From Methanobacterium sp. (lineage in GTDB: Archaea > Methanobacteriota > Methanobacteria > Methanobacteriales > Methanobacteriaceae), in assembly GCA_016222945.1 (NCBI GenBank), contig JACRPY010000002.1:620001-684000 (forward strand): 64,000 nucleotides of DNA, in the 5' to 3' direction. A program made the translations under genes and the position numbers. Below are positions 18,023 to 27,566 of the stretch, one piece after another. Positions within the stretch are counted from its first letter, which is position 1. Each line of letters opens with the position of its first letter. A model generated the notes under the pieces. The model worked only from the letters and a program-made list of their open reading frames with translations, searched no databases and was not told the origin of the DNA.

Positions 18023-20029
18023 TTACCTCCGAATATCAGTATATTTTCTTTTTGTCCGGAATGCTCTGAATTTTGAGCTTCCACCTATGTAAAATTGAGC
18101 AAAGAACTCAACATAATGCAAACGTAATGCGTTAATAAATGCACCTAAAGTCTGGAAAGCACCGTTTGCTATCTGCCCTCCAATGAATACTATTGGTGCT
18201 AATATAATTCCTATAACTGGAACCATATCATGAACCATACTTGTTAATATGTTAACGGTCATGGCTATTCCGCCAGTAGAAAGACATAATGCTAAAAGTC
18301 TGGCGTATGAAAGAACATTACCAAGGAATCCCATTACATCCATAATTCCAAAGATACCGTTGAAGTAAAGTAGCATTACAATAGCAGCTAAAAATACTGC
18401 TCCTCCACTGTACATTATTATGCTACCTGCAAATAAGTATCCTACAGCAAGCAATACTACGCCTGTTTGGAGGATAAACCAAGGTATTTGAGAACCTAAA
18501 GCTTCTTTAACGTCTCCTCGAACTAGGTTGTTGTAGGCTCCAATTATTAATCCCATATTTATATGTACGACACCGACTAATAAAGCCATAACTAATATGT
18601 ATTCTGGGTGTACAAATGAGTTAAGTGATTGAATGGTTGTCATAAGAGGTACACTTGGGTCTCCATATATAAATCGACCTATAAAGTCTCCTATGAAACT
18701 GTTAGTTATAGCACCCATAATTACAGCCCATACTCCACATGCCACCATAATCAAACCAAGATTACGCATGAGATTGCTGTTTTTACCAAGACCTCTAAAT
18801 ATAATATAACCTATAATTGCATCAGCTATACCATAACCGGATTCTGTAAGACAGAAACCAAAGAAAAATGGGAACACAAGAGCCATGAGAATTGTTGGGT
18901 CAATTTCCCTATAATCTGGGGGTGAATACATATGCACGAACATTTCATATGGTTTGGCCCATCTTGGGTTGTCAAGATGAACGGGTATCTCATCATTTTC
19001 AACATCAGGATCAGAAACTTCAACTATAACATAGCCGTCAGTTGAGTTTTCAATGATTTCAAGAGCTTTTTCTAGCTTTTTCTCTGTTACCCAACCTTCA
19101 AACATAACAGTGTTTTCTGTTTCTCCGAATGAATAATATATTTCACACTGTTGTTTTTCAATTTCCAGTTGTTCTTTGAGAGCTATAACTTCATCAATCC
19201 ATTGTTCAGACACATCTGCTAAATCATTTAAAATTGACTCTTTTTGTTTATCTAAAGATTCAATTTCTGATTCTGATTTTTGTATAATATCATTTGGTTT
19301 TCCAGATATTTCTGGAATTTCAAATTTTTCAAATTCCATCTTTCTGAGCATGCTGGAAATTTCGTCACCGTACTGCTTCAATGTAATAATAATAACCATT
19401 TTAAAGGTTTTTCCTTCACTGTCATGATCAAAGACAATGATTTCATCGGTTAAACCTTTTATAGTTTCCATTAATGTATCATAAGAATCAGTGGCTATTT
19501 TCCCTGCAACAACAGTGATATGTTCGGAATTTTTTAGATCAACAAGATCAACGTCAAAATAAGATAAATTTTTGGCCACTTTATTGGCATTTTCAAGTAT
19601 GGATCTTTTAGAATCAATTTTGTTTAATTCATTTTCTTGGGGTTTTGTTACGCGTTCTATTTTCCCAAGGGTTTCTTCGGCTTTGTTTATTAATTCCTGA
19701 ACGTCCAAATGTTCCACTTCAACTTTTTCAATTGCAGGGGGGTTTATGAACGACTTAGCGATGGAGAGAATTCCGCCTTCCTTTCTATGCATTGATTTTA
19801 GGAAATCAAAGGTTCCAGTTGTTTTCATTAAAAGTGAAGCAACTTTACCTGTAAAAGGAGATGTATGTGATGGCTTAAGAATTTGTCTCCACTCAGCGTC
19901 CTGTTGTATACGCTCAGAAATATCCTGAATTTGCACCAAACCTGCTTCGTGAAGTGATTTCACTGCAGGTTCCGTGTATTTGTCCAGGGTTATTACTTTA
20001 AGCTTCTTCATTCTCGCTGGTTTAAACAT
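18023..20029 (-). CDS. atpI: A-type ATP synthase subunit I (a-subunit homologue)
   Basis: The 668-residue membrane subunit carries the ion half-channels. The N-terminal half (about residues 1-350) is soluble and contains coiled-coil stretches (for example SEIESLDKQKESILNDLADV) that bind the peripheral stalks. The C-terminal half has about eight membrane helices. It includes GNVLSYARLLALCLSTGGIA near residue 570, which bears the essential Arg of the channel, and the C-terminal LGAFINALRLHYVEFFAQF segment. I chose ATG (MFKPARM) with GTGATT upstream over an in-frame GTG three codons earlier. Confidence 0.96.
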   Translation of the reverse strand: MFKPARMKKLKVITLDKYTEPAVKSLHEAGLVQIQDISERIQQDAEWRQILKPSHTSPFTGKVASLLMKTTGTFDFLKSMHRKEGGILSIAKSFINPPAIEKVEVEHLDVQELINKAEETLGKIERVTKPQENELNKIDSKRSILENANKVAKNLSYFDVDLVDLKNSEHITVVAGKIATDSYDTLMETIKGLTDEIIVFDHDSEGKTFKMVIIITLKQYGDEISSMLRKMEFEKFEIPEISGKPNDIIQKSESEIESLDKQKESILNDLADVSEQWIDEVIALKEQLEIEKQQCEIYYSFGETENTVMFEGWVTEKKLEKALEIIENSTDGYVIVEVSDPDVENDEIPVHLDNPRWAKPYEMFVHMYSPPDYREIDPTILMALVFPFFFGFCLTESGYGIADAIIGYIIFRGLGKNSNLMRNLGLIMVACGVWAVIMGAITNSFIGDFIGRFIYGDPSVPLMTTIQSLNSFVHPEYILVMALLVGVVHINMGLIIGAYNNLVRGDVKEALGSQIPWFILQTGVVLLAVGYLFAGSIIMYSGGAVFLAAIVMLLYFNGIFGIMDVMGFLGNVLSYARLLALCLSTGGIAMTVNILTSMVHDMVPVIGIILAPIVFIGGQIANGAFQTLGAFINALRLHYVEFFAQFYIGGSSKFRAFRTKRKYTDIRR

Positions 20030-20064
20030 GTTAATCACTTGATTTTTTAACTAACGAGATTCAA

Positions 20065-20379
20065 TTATAGTATATTTTTAACTATAATGCCCACAGCTTC
20101 ATCAATTTTACCTGTAGCCTGATTTTTAGTATTTTTTATGTTCTCGTCAGCTTTGATTGATATCTGGCTGGTTTCTCGTTTAGCATCTTCTTCTGCTTTG
20201 GAGATTATTCCACCAGTCTCTTCATGAGCTTCATCTTTTGACTTTTGAATAATGGACTTTGTTTTTTCAATAGTATTCTCTTTCATTTCGGAGGATTCTC
20301 GCTTAGCATCCTCTAATAGCTTATCGGCATCATTTTCGGCCTTTTTAATCGTTGTAATAGCTTCCGATATCGACATCAT
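20065..20379 (-). CDS. ahaH: A-type ATP synthase subunit H (peripheral stalk)
   Basis: The 104-residue, almost wholly coiled-coil protein is rich in Ala, Glu and Lys (for example SEAITTIKKAENDADKLLED) and has no hydrophobic segment. It forms the stator heterodimer with subunit E. It is the first gene of the operon: GGTGATTCAAA precedes the ATG, and a TATA-like element lies about 75 bp upstream. The gene order H-I-K-E-C-F-A-B-D is the standard methanogen order. Confidence 0.93.
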   Translation of the reverse strand: MMSISEAITTIKKAENDADKLLEDAKRESSEMKENTIEKTKSIIQKSKDEAHEETGGIISKAEEDAKRETSQISIKADENIKNTKNQATGKIDEAVGIIVKNIL

Positions 20380-20451
20380 TTTGAATCACCATAATAATGC
20401 AAATTCTCTTTTCTGTTATATTTATCTTTTACTATTTGATTTTTAAGAGTG

Positions 20452-20459
20452 TATTTAAA
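20452..20459 (-). promoter_or_regulatory. TATA-like promoter of the ATP synthase operon
   Basis: On the minus strand the element reads TTTAAATA. It is about 25 bp upstream of an expected start near 20430, giving a leader of about 50 nt before ahaH. It lies between the citryl-CoA lyase-like gene's stop and ahaH, indicating that the ATP synthase operon is transcribed independently. Confidence 0.4.
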
Positions 20460-20484
20460 TAATATTATAAAATCAGATTGCATT

Positions 20485-21306
20485 TCATTTTTCTTTTTTA
20501 TCTATACTCTTTTTTTCATCAACACCATCATAATAAATCTCTTCAATGTCAAATAATTTCCTGAAGGGCTCTTCTCGAGTTTTTTCTTCGTGTACATGAG
20601 CAATAATAGCTGGAAGCCTTCCAATCATAAATACACCCGTTCCAATACTCCAATCAAATCCCATATCAGATAATATTGCTCCATTTGCACCATCAATATT
20701 CATTCTAATTCCTTTTTTTTCAAGAAGAATACTTTGAATTGTAAGTGCAAGTTCAGTGTGTATTCCTGAGCACCCACATTTTTTTGCAAGTTCAATTAGC
20801 TTAGGAGCTCGTGGATCTTCGGTATGGTACCTGTGTCCGAAACCAGGAATTTTATTTCCCTTTTCTAAGGATTTATTAATTATTTCAAGGGCAACGGTTT
20901 CAATATTGTCTTTTGATCGTTTTATCCCTTCTTGAAATGTTTTCATTGCACGTTCAATTGCACCGGCATGATTTTTGCCGAATGCAAGAAGTCCTCCAGA
21001 CACACATGCATGCATGGGAGATCCGGCTGATGCCATGAGCCTTGCTGCTTGAGTACTGGGGGGCGTTACACTATGGTCACAAAAAGAAATTAAAATAGCT
21101 TCAAGCATATTTGATTCATTTTTGGAAGGTATTTCTCCTTTTATAAGTAAATAAACCATTTCAGGAAAAGATAAATTTCCTATAATGTCTTCTTGGGGAT
21201 ATCCTCTTGTAATAATCCTATTTGGCTCAACTCTGGTTACACTGGTCTTCCATTTAGGATTACTTAGTTTAAGCATATTTTCGATTGTTTCTCTTCCTAT
21301 TGCCAT
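20485..21306 (-). CDS. Citryl-CoA lyase / short citrate synthase-like protein
   Basis: The 273-residue protein belongs to the citrate synthase superfamily but is much shorter than citrate synthase (about 370-430), resembling the citryl-CoA lyase domain. The catalytic triad seems intact: His78 (SFCDHSVTPPSTQAAR), His158 (IPGFGHRYHTEDPRA) and Asp205 (MNIDGANGAIL). It could cleave or form citryl-CoA or a related acyl-CoA. Methanobacteria have an incomplete reductive TCA branch, so a full citrate cycle is not expected. GGAGTGA precedes the ATG. The gene follows the fumarase alpha gene by 6 bp, so the two are one transcript. Whether it acts as synthase or lyase cannot be told from sequence. Confidence 0.83.
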   Translation of the reverse strand: MAIGRETIENMLKLSNPKWKTSVTRVEPNRIITRGYPQEDIIGNLSFPEMVYLLIKGEIPSKNESNMLEAILISFCDHSVTPPSTQAARLMASAGSPMHACVSGGLLAFGKNHAGAIERAMKTFQEGIKRSKDNIETVALEIINKSLEKGNKIPGFGHRYHTEDPRAPKLIELAKKCGCSGIHTELALTIQSILLEKKGIRMNIDGANGAILSDMGFDWSIGTGVFMIGRLPAIIAHVHEEKTREEPFRKLFDIEEIYYDGVDEKKSIDKKEK

Positions 21307-21312
21307 GATATT

Positions 21313-22173
21313 TCACTCCAGAATTGAGGAAGGGAGAAATACTGATGATCTTCTGGGCTCAACACAGCAGCAAGGCCTCATAGATAAAATTCTAACACCA
21401 CTTGCTCGTTGAGGGCCTATTTTAACAAAAGATCCAAGTGCAGTTACAGAACCACCTATTCCCAGTGCACCTATTTTAGAATTATTAAGGGATTCTGTTA
21501 TTTCCTCTTCAATTTGGGATTGTTTGTTTAAATTTCCATATGCCATTGCTTTTAACATCAATGACGAAGCTTCAAAATGAGTTCTACCGATGCCTACAGC
21601 AGGGATGCATGGAGTGCATCCAAGCATCTTGACCTCTGATCTCATCCATGTTTTAACTTTATTAAATACTTTTCTATTATCCCTCTTATGGAAAACTCTA
21701 TAAGTGCTGGCCCTTATCTCAGGACCACCACCTAACATTAAAACATGAATATTCACACCATTTCTTTCAGTTTTATCAATTAGAAAGGAAGGAGGAACAA
21801 GTTTTCCAGGATCACTATATAATCCTTTACTCTGCTCTATTCTTTCAATACCTTCTCCGCGCACAGCCATAGGTCTAGCTGGAAGTTCTTGCAACCCTTT
21901 TTCTATACCTAAGGTAATATCTTCAAAAAAATTAGGCGGTATACTAACATCTTTCCCAATTTCAACTAAAACATGGGGAATGCCTGTGTCATCACAAAGG
22001 GGAAATTTGGTTTTATCTGCTGTTTTGGCGTTTTCTATTAATAATTCAAGCATCCATGAGGCATTTTCATTAGTTTCTACAGCAAGGGCTCTTTTATAAG
22101 CGTCAAACTGGTCATTTCTAAATGTGGTACTGGCTTCAATTACTGCATCTTTGATTATATCCTTTATATCCAT
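21313..22173 (-). CDS. Fumarate hydratase class I, alpha subunit
   Basis: The 286-residue protein is the N-terminal (alpha) part of the oxygen-sensitive [4Fe-4S] fumarase/tartrate dehydratase family. Cluster ligands are FPLCDDTG (near residue 60), LGCTPCIPAVGIG (near 190) and the C-terminal RPCCCVEPRR region. It hydrates fumarate to malate in the partial reductive TCA branch. The beta subunit is not in the window and must lie elsewhere, as in other Methanobacteria. ATG at 22173 is preferred over 22182 because TTGAGATGATTTTA provides the ribosome binding site. Confidence 0.9.
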   Translation of the reverse strand: MDIKDIIKDAVIEASTTFRNDQFDAYKRALAVETNENASWMLELLIENAKTADKTKFPLCDDTGIPHVLVEIGKDVSIPPNFFEDITLGIEKGLQELPARPMAVRGEGIERIEQSKGLYSDPGKLVPPSFLIDKTERNGVNIHVLMLGGGPEIRASTYRVFHKRDNRKVFNKVKTWMRSEVKMLGCTPCIPAVGIGRTHFEASSLMLKAMAYGNLNKQSQIEEEITESLNNSKIGALGIGGSVTALGSFVKIGPQRASGVRILSMRPCCCVEPRRSSVFLPSSILE

Positions 22174-22200
22174 TAAAATCATCTCAAATACTAATTAAAT

Positions 22201-23097
22201 CTATTTAGGAATTGCTAAATCAGTAGCGCCTCTTTTGGACATTATGGCATCATCATAATATCTACTTATCATGCTTTGAACCAGTGAAACCTGCCGTATG
22301 CGTTCTTCAGCCTGTTTTTTTGTTGTATCCCATCCATGATGTCCAGCTACAGCACCCCCTGTTTTAAGATAAACAGGTGCGGCGTATTTTATAATGTCTG
22401 GAACTTCATAATGTCTTATAAAACCTCCAGATGACTTTGGATTTTCAGTATGAATGTCCATAGAGATATTTATGGTATTTCTTATTGATGCCATCATTGG
22501 AATTTGCAGATCTCTTACTGGATTAAATGAATTGGCTCCAATTTCTTCTAATAATTTTGCAGATGCAGGATTTCCATGTCCTGTGTGGGCTGAAACCTTA
22601 AAATGAGTTTCTTTAGGGATTTCACCAGCATCTCTCATTTTGCCAAGTGCCCATAGAAGGCCTTCATCATAAACTACAATTCCCCTAATTCCAAGCTCAA
22701 CAGCTCTTTTAACATCTTCTAAACCATATACAAGGTTATCATACCCTCTTAACCTGTAACCTATCCTTTTCCCTTCTTCTGTTTTAGCAGATGCACTTGT
22801 ATCATAGGTTGCACGGGGACCAACACTTAAAAATAATTCTATTTTTGCATCTTTTGCAATATCTGCCATTTCTATTATTTCTGAATCTGTTAAGAGCATT
22901 GTTCCTTTTGTTTGGGTTACCCTGTGAATTTCAACATCATATTTATCAGTGGCAGCAATTAGTGATCGCATTGCACCTGGTTTCTGGATTCCTGGAACTT
23001 CAAAACGGTACTGTGAATTATCAGTAAACCTTTTTTTAGATTCTTTTATGTTATTATTATCTATTCCAATAGTTTTAAGAAATTCTTTAGTCTGCAT
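22201..23097 (-). CDS. U32 peptidase-like TIM-barrel protein
   Basis: The 298-residue soluble protein has a predicted alternating beta/alpha pattern: strand-like runs include EIHRVTQTKGTMLL, ELFLSVGPRAT, GIRGIVVYDEGLLWALG and HFKVSAHTGHGN. Peptidase U32 proteins look similar; many of them act in RNA or cofactor hydroxylation rather than proteolysis. I am only moderately sure of the family. Conserved-looking residues are GPRATYDTSASA, SAHTGHGNPASA and TGGAVAGHHGWD with paired His. It sits between MmgE/PrpD and fumarase alpha with short gaps, so a metabolic role with those genes is plausible. AGGTG precedes the ATG at 23097. Confidence 0.55.
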   Translation of the reverse strand: MQTKEFLKTIGIDNNNIKESKKRFTDNSQYRFEVPGIQKPGAMRSLIAATDKYDVEIHRVTQTKGTMLLTDSEIIEMADIAKDAKIELFLSVGPRATYDTSASAKTEEGKRIGYRLRGYDNLVYGLEDVKRAVELGIRGIVVYDEGLLWALGKMRDAGEIPKETHFKVSAHTGHGNPASAKLLEEIGANSFNPVRDLQIPMMASIRNTINISMDIHTENPKSSGGFIRHYEVPDIIKYAAPVYLKTGGAVAGHHGWDTTKKQAEERIRQVSLVQSMISRYYDDAIMSKRGATDLAIPK

Positions 23098-23106
23098 AAC
23101 CAACAC

Positions 23107-24429
23107 CTAATCTTTAATTTCCTTATTAATCATTATCATTAAGTCTTTAACATTATAATTTTCTAAATTATTTATAATTGATAAAATATCAATATTTATA
23201 TCAGGATTTAACTCATTAAACTTACATAAAAGTTCATATATTGTAAACTGATTTTCAGGTTCTCCTTTAGGTAAATCAACTCTATTAACGTAGGATTGTT
23301 CAGATGTCTGAATTATAACTTCTGCTGATCTTTTATTGGGGTACAATTCATCCAGACTTTTATCATATTCAATGATTACTTTATTTGAAATTTTTGAAAT
23401 TTCATCGTTGATTTTGAGGTTGTCAAGGCTTAAATTTTTATCTTTAACGGCAATAGCAAGGCTAACGGGTAAACTTTGCCTTATAGCTTCTTTAGTTTTC
23501 GGATGATAGTTATCATGCTCTGCAGCTATTTTATAAGTTTTAACAATTATCTTTTGTATATCTTCTACATTTAATTCGTTTTTGTTTAATATATCAAGGG
23601 CTGCGTCAATTGTAGAATGCAAGTGTCTGCAAATAGGATACTTTTTAAAGTACACGTTCAAAATATGCCATTTTCCTAAATCTATTTCCTTTTTTGCAAT
23701 GTCAGAATTTACCATTGCAGATAAAAATCCTTCTTCACCATCAATTATGGTTGAAGCTCCGCTAAAACCTTTTTTTGCAAGTAGTGCTGATAAAACACCT
23801 GATTGTGCTGCTTTACCGGCATGTAAATGTTTTCCCATTGTTCCTGCATGATCTGATTCTAAAAGACCACTGGCTTGAGTTCCTGCAAGTCCAAGAGCAT
23901 TTATTGTCTCATTTTTATTAAGATTTAATGCTTTACAAGCAGCTGCAGCAGCTCCAAAGGTTCCGCATGTCCCTGTACTGTGGAATCCTTTATTTCGATG
24001 TTCAGGGTTTACAAGAATTCCCATGGAGATTGCAATTTCATATCCTACAACTAAGGCACTTATAAATTCTTTTCCTGTTTTGTTATATGCTTCACAAAGG
24101 GATAATGCAGCAGGTATAACACAAGCTCCAGGATGAAGCTGAGCAATACGATGCCCGTCATCTAAATCAAGAGAATGAGCAGATATGCCATTTGCAAGGC
24201 AAGCATCAATTATAGTGACTTTTTTATGGCCAATAACTGTTGATTCATCGTATTCTCTTAGTATACTGTTTACTGCTATTGCACTTTTGGTTTTAGATCC
24301 CCTTATTGTGACCCCTAAAAAGTCTAAAAAGCATAGTTTAGCTTTTTTTATCACTTCTTCAGGGATTTTTTCATAATCAGTTTCCACAATAAAATCTGCA
24401 AATTTACTGCTTATCATATAATCGTACAT
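23107..24429 (-). CDS. MmgE/PrpD family protein (2-methylcitrate dehydratase-like)
   Basis: The 440-residue protein has the MmgE/PrpD features: the N-terminal LCFLDFLGVTIRGS (about 31-44), the active-site region GISAHSLDLDDGHRIAQLHP (about 82-101) and a central MGKHLHAGKAAQSGVLSALL (about 199-218). Family members dehydrate 2-methylcitrate or decarboxylate cis-aconitate; archaeal ones are uncharacterised. Its stop is 9 bp from the next gene, and the string with a citrate synthase-like protein and fumarase suggests a role on C6/C7 tricarboxylates. The ribosome binding site is weak. It is the first gene of a probable four-gene operon ending near 20485. Confidence 0.88.
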   Translation of the reverse strand: MYDYMISSKFADFIVETDYEKIPEEVIKKAKLCFLDFLGVTIRGSKTKSAIAVNSILREYDESTVIGHKKVTIIDACLANGISAHSLDLDDGHRIAQLHPGACVIPAALSLCEAYNKTGKEFISALVVGYEIAISMGILVNPEHRNKGFHSTGTCGTFGAAAAACKALNLNKNETINALGLAGTQASGLLESDHAGTMGKHLHAGKAAQSGVLSALLAKKGFSGASTIIDGEEGFLSAMVNSDIAKKEIDLGKWHILNVYFKKYPICRHLHSTIDAALDILNKNELNVEDIQKIIVKTYKIAAEHDNYHPKTKEAIRQSLPVSLAIAVKDKNLSLDNLKINDEISKISNKVIIEYDKSLDELYPNKRSAEVIIQTSEQSYVNRVDLPKGEPENQFTIYELLCKFNELNPDINIDILSIINNLENYNVKDLMIMINKEIKD

Positions 24430-24510
24430 TCTAAGTTCATAGGATAAACTTTTTGATCCTCAAGTTAAAAATAGCAGGATCACAGTAAATTTAAAATTTA
24501 AAAATAATAA

Positions 24511-25767
24511 TTATTCTATTCTAACAAGAGGTTTACTTAAATGTCTCCTTGCAGAAGGTGGAACCTCATAAAATCCTGTTTTTAAATCTCTTTCTATTTC
24601 AATTTTATCTTTAATGCCTTCACGAAGCTTTAAACCACATTTAATGCATTTAAACCCTTTCCCGCTTCCAGCAGATTTCATGCGTTTTCCACATTCACAG
24701 ATAGGATTTTGAGTTTTATAAACTTTAGAAAGCTCTAAAATCTCAATTTTTTCTATATTTAACGTACCTTTTTCTCCAATTCCACCATAGACACGTAATT
24801 TATCGCCAGGAGCTAATTTTCTTACAATATCTCTAAATTCTTTGGTGGGTTCATAAGCAGCACATGGAATCTCACCAGAACTGTCATTTAAAATAAATAT
24901 CACATGTCCACCTTCATAGGTTTGCGGAGGCGTTTTAACAGTTCCTTCTTTTATATAGCACTTAAATTTCTCCATATCTGCAATTTTCTCAATTTTTAGA
25001 AGGTGCATGTCTGTATGCTGGTTTGTTTCAAACACAGCAACTTTCTCAATTGGTTCACATACTTTCACCATATTATGGGCATTTAAAACTGCTTCTGGGC
25101 TTTCTCCACGTATTCCATACAGTATAGGGCAGGGGGTGTGTGGTTCTATAGCTATATATTTATTATCACCATCAACATTATCAAAAGTCTGCGGATAAGT
25201 GTTTTTGTTCATCTCAAAGACGGATTCATGGTTAATTTTTCTTTTTTTGCCATAATTTTCAGGTATTCTGTAGGCGAGAAGTTCATAAGTTTTGTCAGTA
25301 TTAGGACATCCAATTCCTGCAAGAGCTCCAATTATCCCTCTACCTTTTTTAAATTTAAAAATATCGGCGCCGATCTTTGCTGCAAACTTTTGAGCATCAT
25401 CAATGGTTATAATGTTCCTTATAACTTTTAGAGAATAAGATTTAAGTTCATCTGTAATTTCACCATAATAGAAAACGACTCCAGGGTTTGTTCGTTCATC
25501 ATCTAACTGGGAAAGTTTTTCAACGTTCTTTAAAACTATTTCTTTAACTTTCTGGATGTCATCTTCAGATTCAACATTTAATTTAAAGGATAATGCCCCA
25601 TTACCCCTTGTTTTATACCTTGCAAACGGATTTAAACGGATAAGACGAGGATAACCAACGATATTAAAACCAAAATCTTTAAGTTTATCAATTATAACAC
25701 TACTTATATATGTGGTACACATTCCGTCTTTAGAATCTGTATCATCTATACCAATATACATATACAT
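24511..25767 (-). CDS. tiaS: tRNA(Ile2) 2-agmatinylcytidine synthetase TiaS
   Basis: The 418-residue archaeal enzyme uses ATP and agmatine to modify C34 of the CAU anticodon of tRNA-Ile2 so that it reads AUA. The N-terminus has the family motif YIGIDDTDSKDGMCTTY. A DDA-containing stretch (about 117-120) follows, then an OB-like domain (about 270-350) and a C-terminal zinc ribbon (CECGKRMKS, then FKCIKCG). The ATG at 25767 follows GGTGAGTTTG. It is divergent from the HTH regulator at 25823. Confidence 0.95.
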   Translation of the reverse strand: MYMYIGIDDTDSKDGMCTTYISSVIIDKLKDFGFNIVGYPRLIRLNPFARYKTRGNGALSFKLNVESEDDIQKVKEIVLKNVEKLSQLDDERTNPGVVFYYGEITDELKSYSLKVIRNIITIDDAQKFAAKIGADIFKFKKGRGIIGALAGIGCPNTDKTYELLAYRIPENYGKKRKINHESVFEMNKNTYPQTFDNVDGDNKYIAIEPHTPCPILYGIRGESPEAVLNAHNMVKVCEPIEKVAVFETNQHTDMHLLKIEKIADMEKFKCYIKEGTVKTPPQTYEGGHVIFILNDSSGEIPCAAYEPTKEFRDIVRKLAPGDKLRVYGGIGEKGTLNIEKIEILELSKVYKTQNPICECGKRMKSAGSGKGFKCIKCGLKLREGIKDKIEIERDLKTGFYEVPPSARRHLSKPLVRIE

Positions 25768-25822
25768 CAAACTCACCTTTAACACACATATTATTATAAG
25801 ATATTTAATCGGGTGATCCTCT

Positions 25823-26770
25823 ATGCAAAGAGATCATGTCTTAAGAGAAATAAACGAACTTCTAGCAAACCATAGTTTTGAAACTTCTCATATATATGAT
25901 AGAAGTTGTTTTGATATGGTCGCTCGAAAAAGATTGTTACTTCTATTACTTAAAGTTTTAATTAATATAGATGGTTTAACTGGACCACAAGCAGAGGAAA
26001 TAAAGAAAGTAGCAAGCACATTCCTGGCATCTCCTTTAGTAGTAGGTTTAAAATCCAAACATGAATACTTAGAAGAGGATGTAGTCTATGAAAGACACGG
26101 AATACCTGTAATTGCCCCAGAAACCCTAAAAAACATGATCACAGAAGAGATATATCCTGAAGTATTTGCAGATCGTGGCGGATATTTTGTTCAAGTTGAC
26201 GGAAACGTTATAAAAGATGCCCGGGAAAGGGAAAATCTCTCACTTAAAGATTTAGCAAATAAAGCACATGTTTCTCGTGAAACTATTTATAAATATGAGC
26301 ATGGAAGGGTAAGGGCATGTCCTGAAACAGTGATTACTCTTGAAAGCATTTTGAATATGAAAATTACTCTTTCTATTGATATTTTTAAAATTCCACAATC
26401 TGGAAATGTTAAAATGGCGGAAGACACTCCAAAAGAATTAGCACAGCTTGGATTTGGAGTTATAAAAACAAATAAAACACCATTTGATGCTATAGCAAAA
26501 TCAGATCCAGAATTAGCGGAATTGAAGAAAAATATTGCCATGATTACCAATATGGAAAAAAATAGAAACCAGAAAATCCTAAATAAAATGGCATTAAACG
26601 TTAAAGACCTTTCAGGGGTCACTGGAACTGAGGCTGTTTTTATATTTGAACATAAAAAAAATATGGAATGTATTGAAGGAGTTCCTGTGGTTCATAACTG
26701 GGAAATAAAGGAAATGGAAAGTTCAAAGGAATTTTTAAAGGTTATTAAAGAACGTAAAGAATGTAATTAA
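25823..26770 (+). CDS. HTH-type transcriptional regulator (COG1395-like)
   Basis: The 315-residue protein has an N-terminal nuclease-like alpha/beta domain (about residues 1-120: YDRSCFDMVARKRLLLLLLK). A Cro/C1 helix-turn-helix at about 132-185 follows (ARERENLSLKDLANKAHVSR), then a C-terminal ligand-type domain. This three-part layout is that of the conserved euryarchaeal family of putative HTH regulators with one copy per genome. GGTGATCC precedes the ATG. Targets are unknown; the neighbour tiaS is divergent. Confidence 0.85.
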   Translation: MQRDHVLREINELLANHSFETSHIYDRSCFDMVARKRLLLLLLKVLINIDGLTGPQAEEIKKVASTFLASPLVVGLKSKHEYLEEDVVYERHGIPVIAPETLKNMITEEIYPEVFADRGGYFVQVDGNVIKDARERENLSLKDLANKAHVSRETIYKYEHGRVRACPETVITLESILNMKITLSIDIFKIPQSGNVKMAEDTPKELAQLGFGVIKTNKTPFDAIAKSDPELAELKKNIAMITNMEKNRNQKILNKMALNVKDLSGVTGTEAVFIFEHKKNMECIEGVPVVHNWEIKEMESSKEFLKVIKERKECN

Positions 26771-26808
26771 ATCAATTCGAAAATGTATTCATTTTAAATA
26801 AGCTTATT

Positions 26809-27558
26809 TCATTTATTAGCCAGTAAATCAAATGTTTCTTCTGCTTCAGCTTCTGATGCAATACCTACAGTCATTAAATCCACATAATCTAATGTTTTAA
26901 GGTAATCAAAAGCATCATTAGGAGTCATTATTCCTGCAGCCATAGTTTTCTTTGCAATAATTGTTTTATTAATTTTATTTATTAATTCACGCAGCTCAGC
27001 ACGTTCTTTTTCCATAAATACATCAGTATCCATGAGATAACCTGTTTTATTTACAGGAACCATGTATATATCAAATAAATCAAGAATAGGGGATTTTATA
27101 AGATTTTTAGTTGTATTAAATGGCCTATGTGTTGCAAGTCCTGGAATGGAACCTTTTTCTTTGATTTTTTCAAGATTTCGAGCTAAAAAAGTGTAATCCA
27201 ACTTATCGGTAATAGCTCCATGAAGGAGCATTGAACTTGCTCCAAGGTCAGCTAAAAGTTCTATATCTTCATTTTCACGGTCTGGACGTACAGTTCCAAC
27301 TATATTAAGGTTACAACCTTCTTCAACTGCCCATTTAAGTGCTTTAACTACAGGTTCAAATGGTACAAGTTGAATACCTGTAATACCAAGTTCATATGAT
27401 TTTTTAATTATTTTAAGAATGTTTTCAGGTTTGTTATAGAGATCTAACTGATATAATCTTGATCGGTGCCCGAATTGGGCTGCTGCTATAAATGGAGAGG
27501 TTCCTAGAAGAGTTCTAGGTATCTCTTTATCATTTAAGGTTATATTTCCTTTAAACAT
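26809..27558 (-). CDS. Hypothetical TIM-barrel-like protein
   Basis: The 249-residue soluble protein has beta/alpha alternation of an aldolase-like barrel: LLGTSPFIAAAQFG near the start, GITGIQLVPFEPVVKALKWA, LGASSMLLHGAIT, and a final VDLMTVGIASEAEAEETFD. It resembles archaeal proteins annotated as uncharacterised aldolase or radical-free barrel enzymes. I cannot identify the reaction. It probably shares a transcript with the YbjQ-like gene 8 bp upstream. Confidence 0.6.
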   Translation of the reverse strand: MFKGNITLNDKEIPRTLLGTSPFIAAAQFGHRSRLYQLDLYNKPENILKIIKKSYELGITGIQLVPFEPVVKALKWAVEEGCNLNIVGTVRPDRENEDIELLADLGASSMLLHGAITDKLDYTFLARNLEKIKEKGSIPGLATHRPFNTTKNLIKSPILDLFDIYMVPVNKTGYLMDTDVFMEKERAELRELINKINKTIIAKKTMAAGIMTPNDAFDYLKTLDYVDLMTVGIASEAEAEETFDLLANK

Positions 27559-27566
27559 TTAATCAA

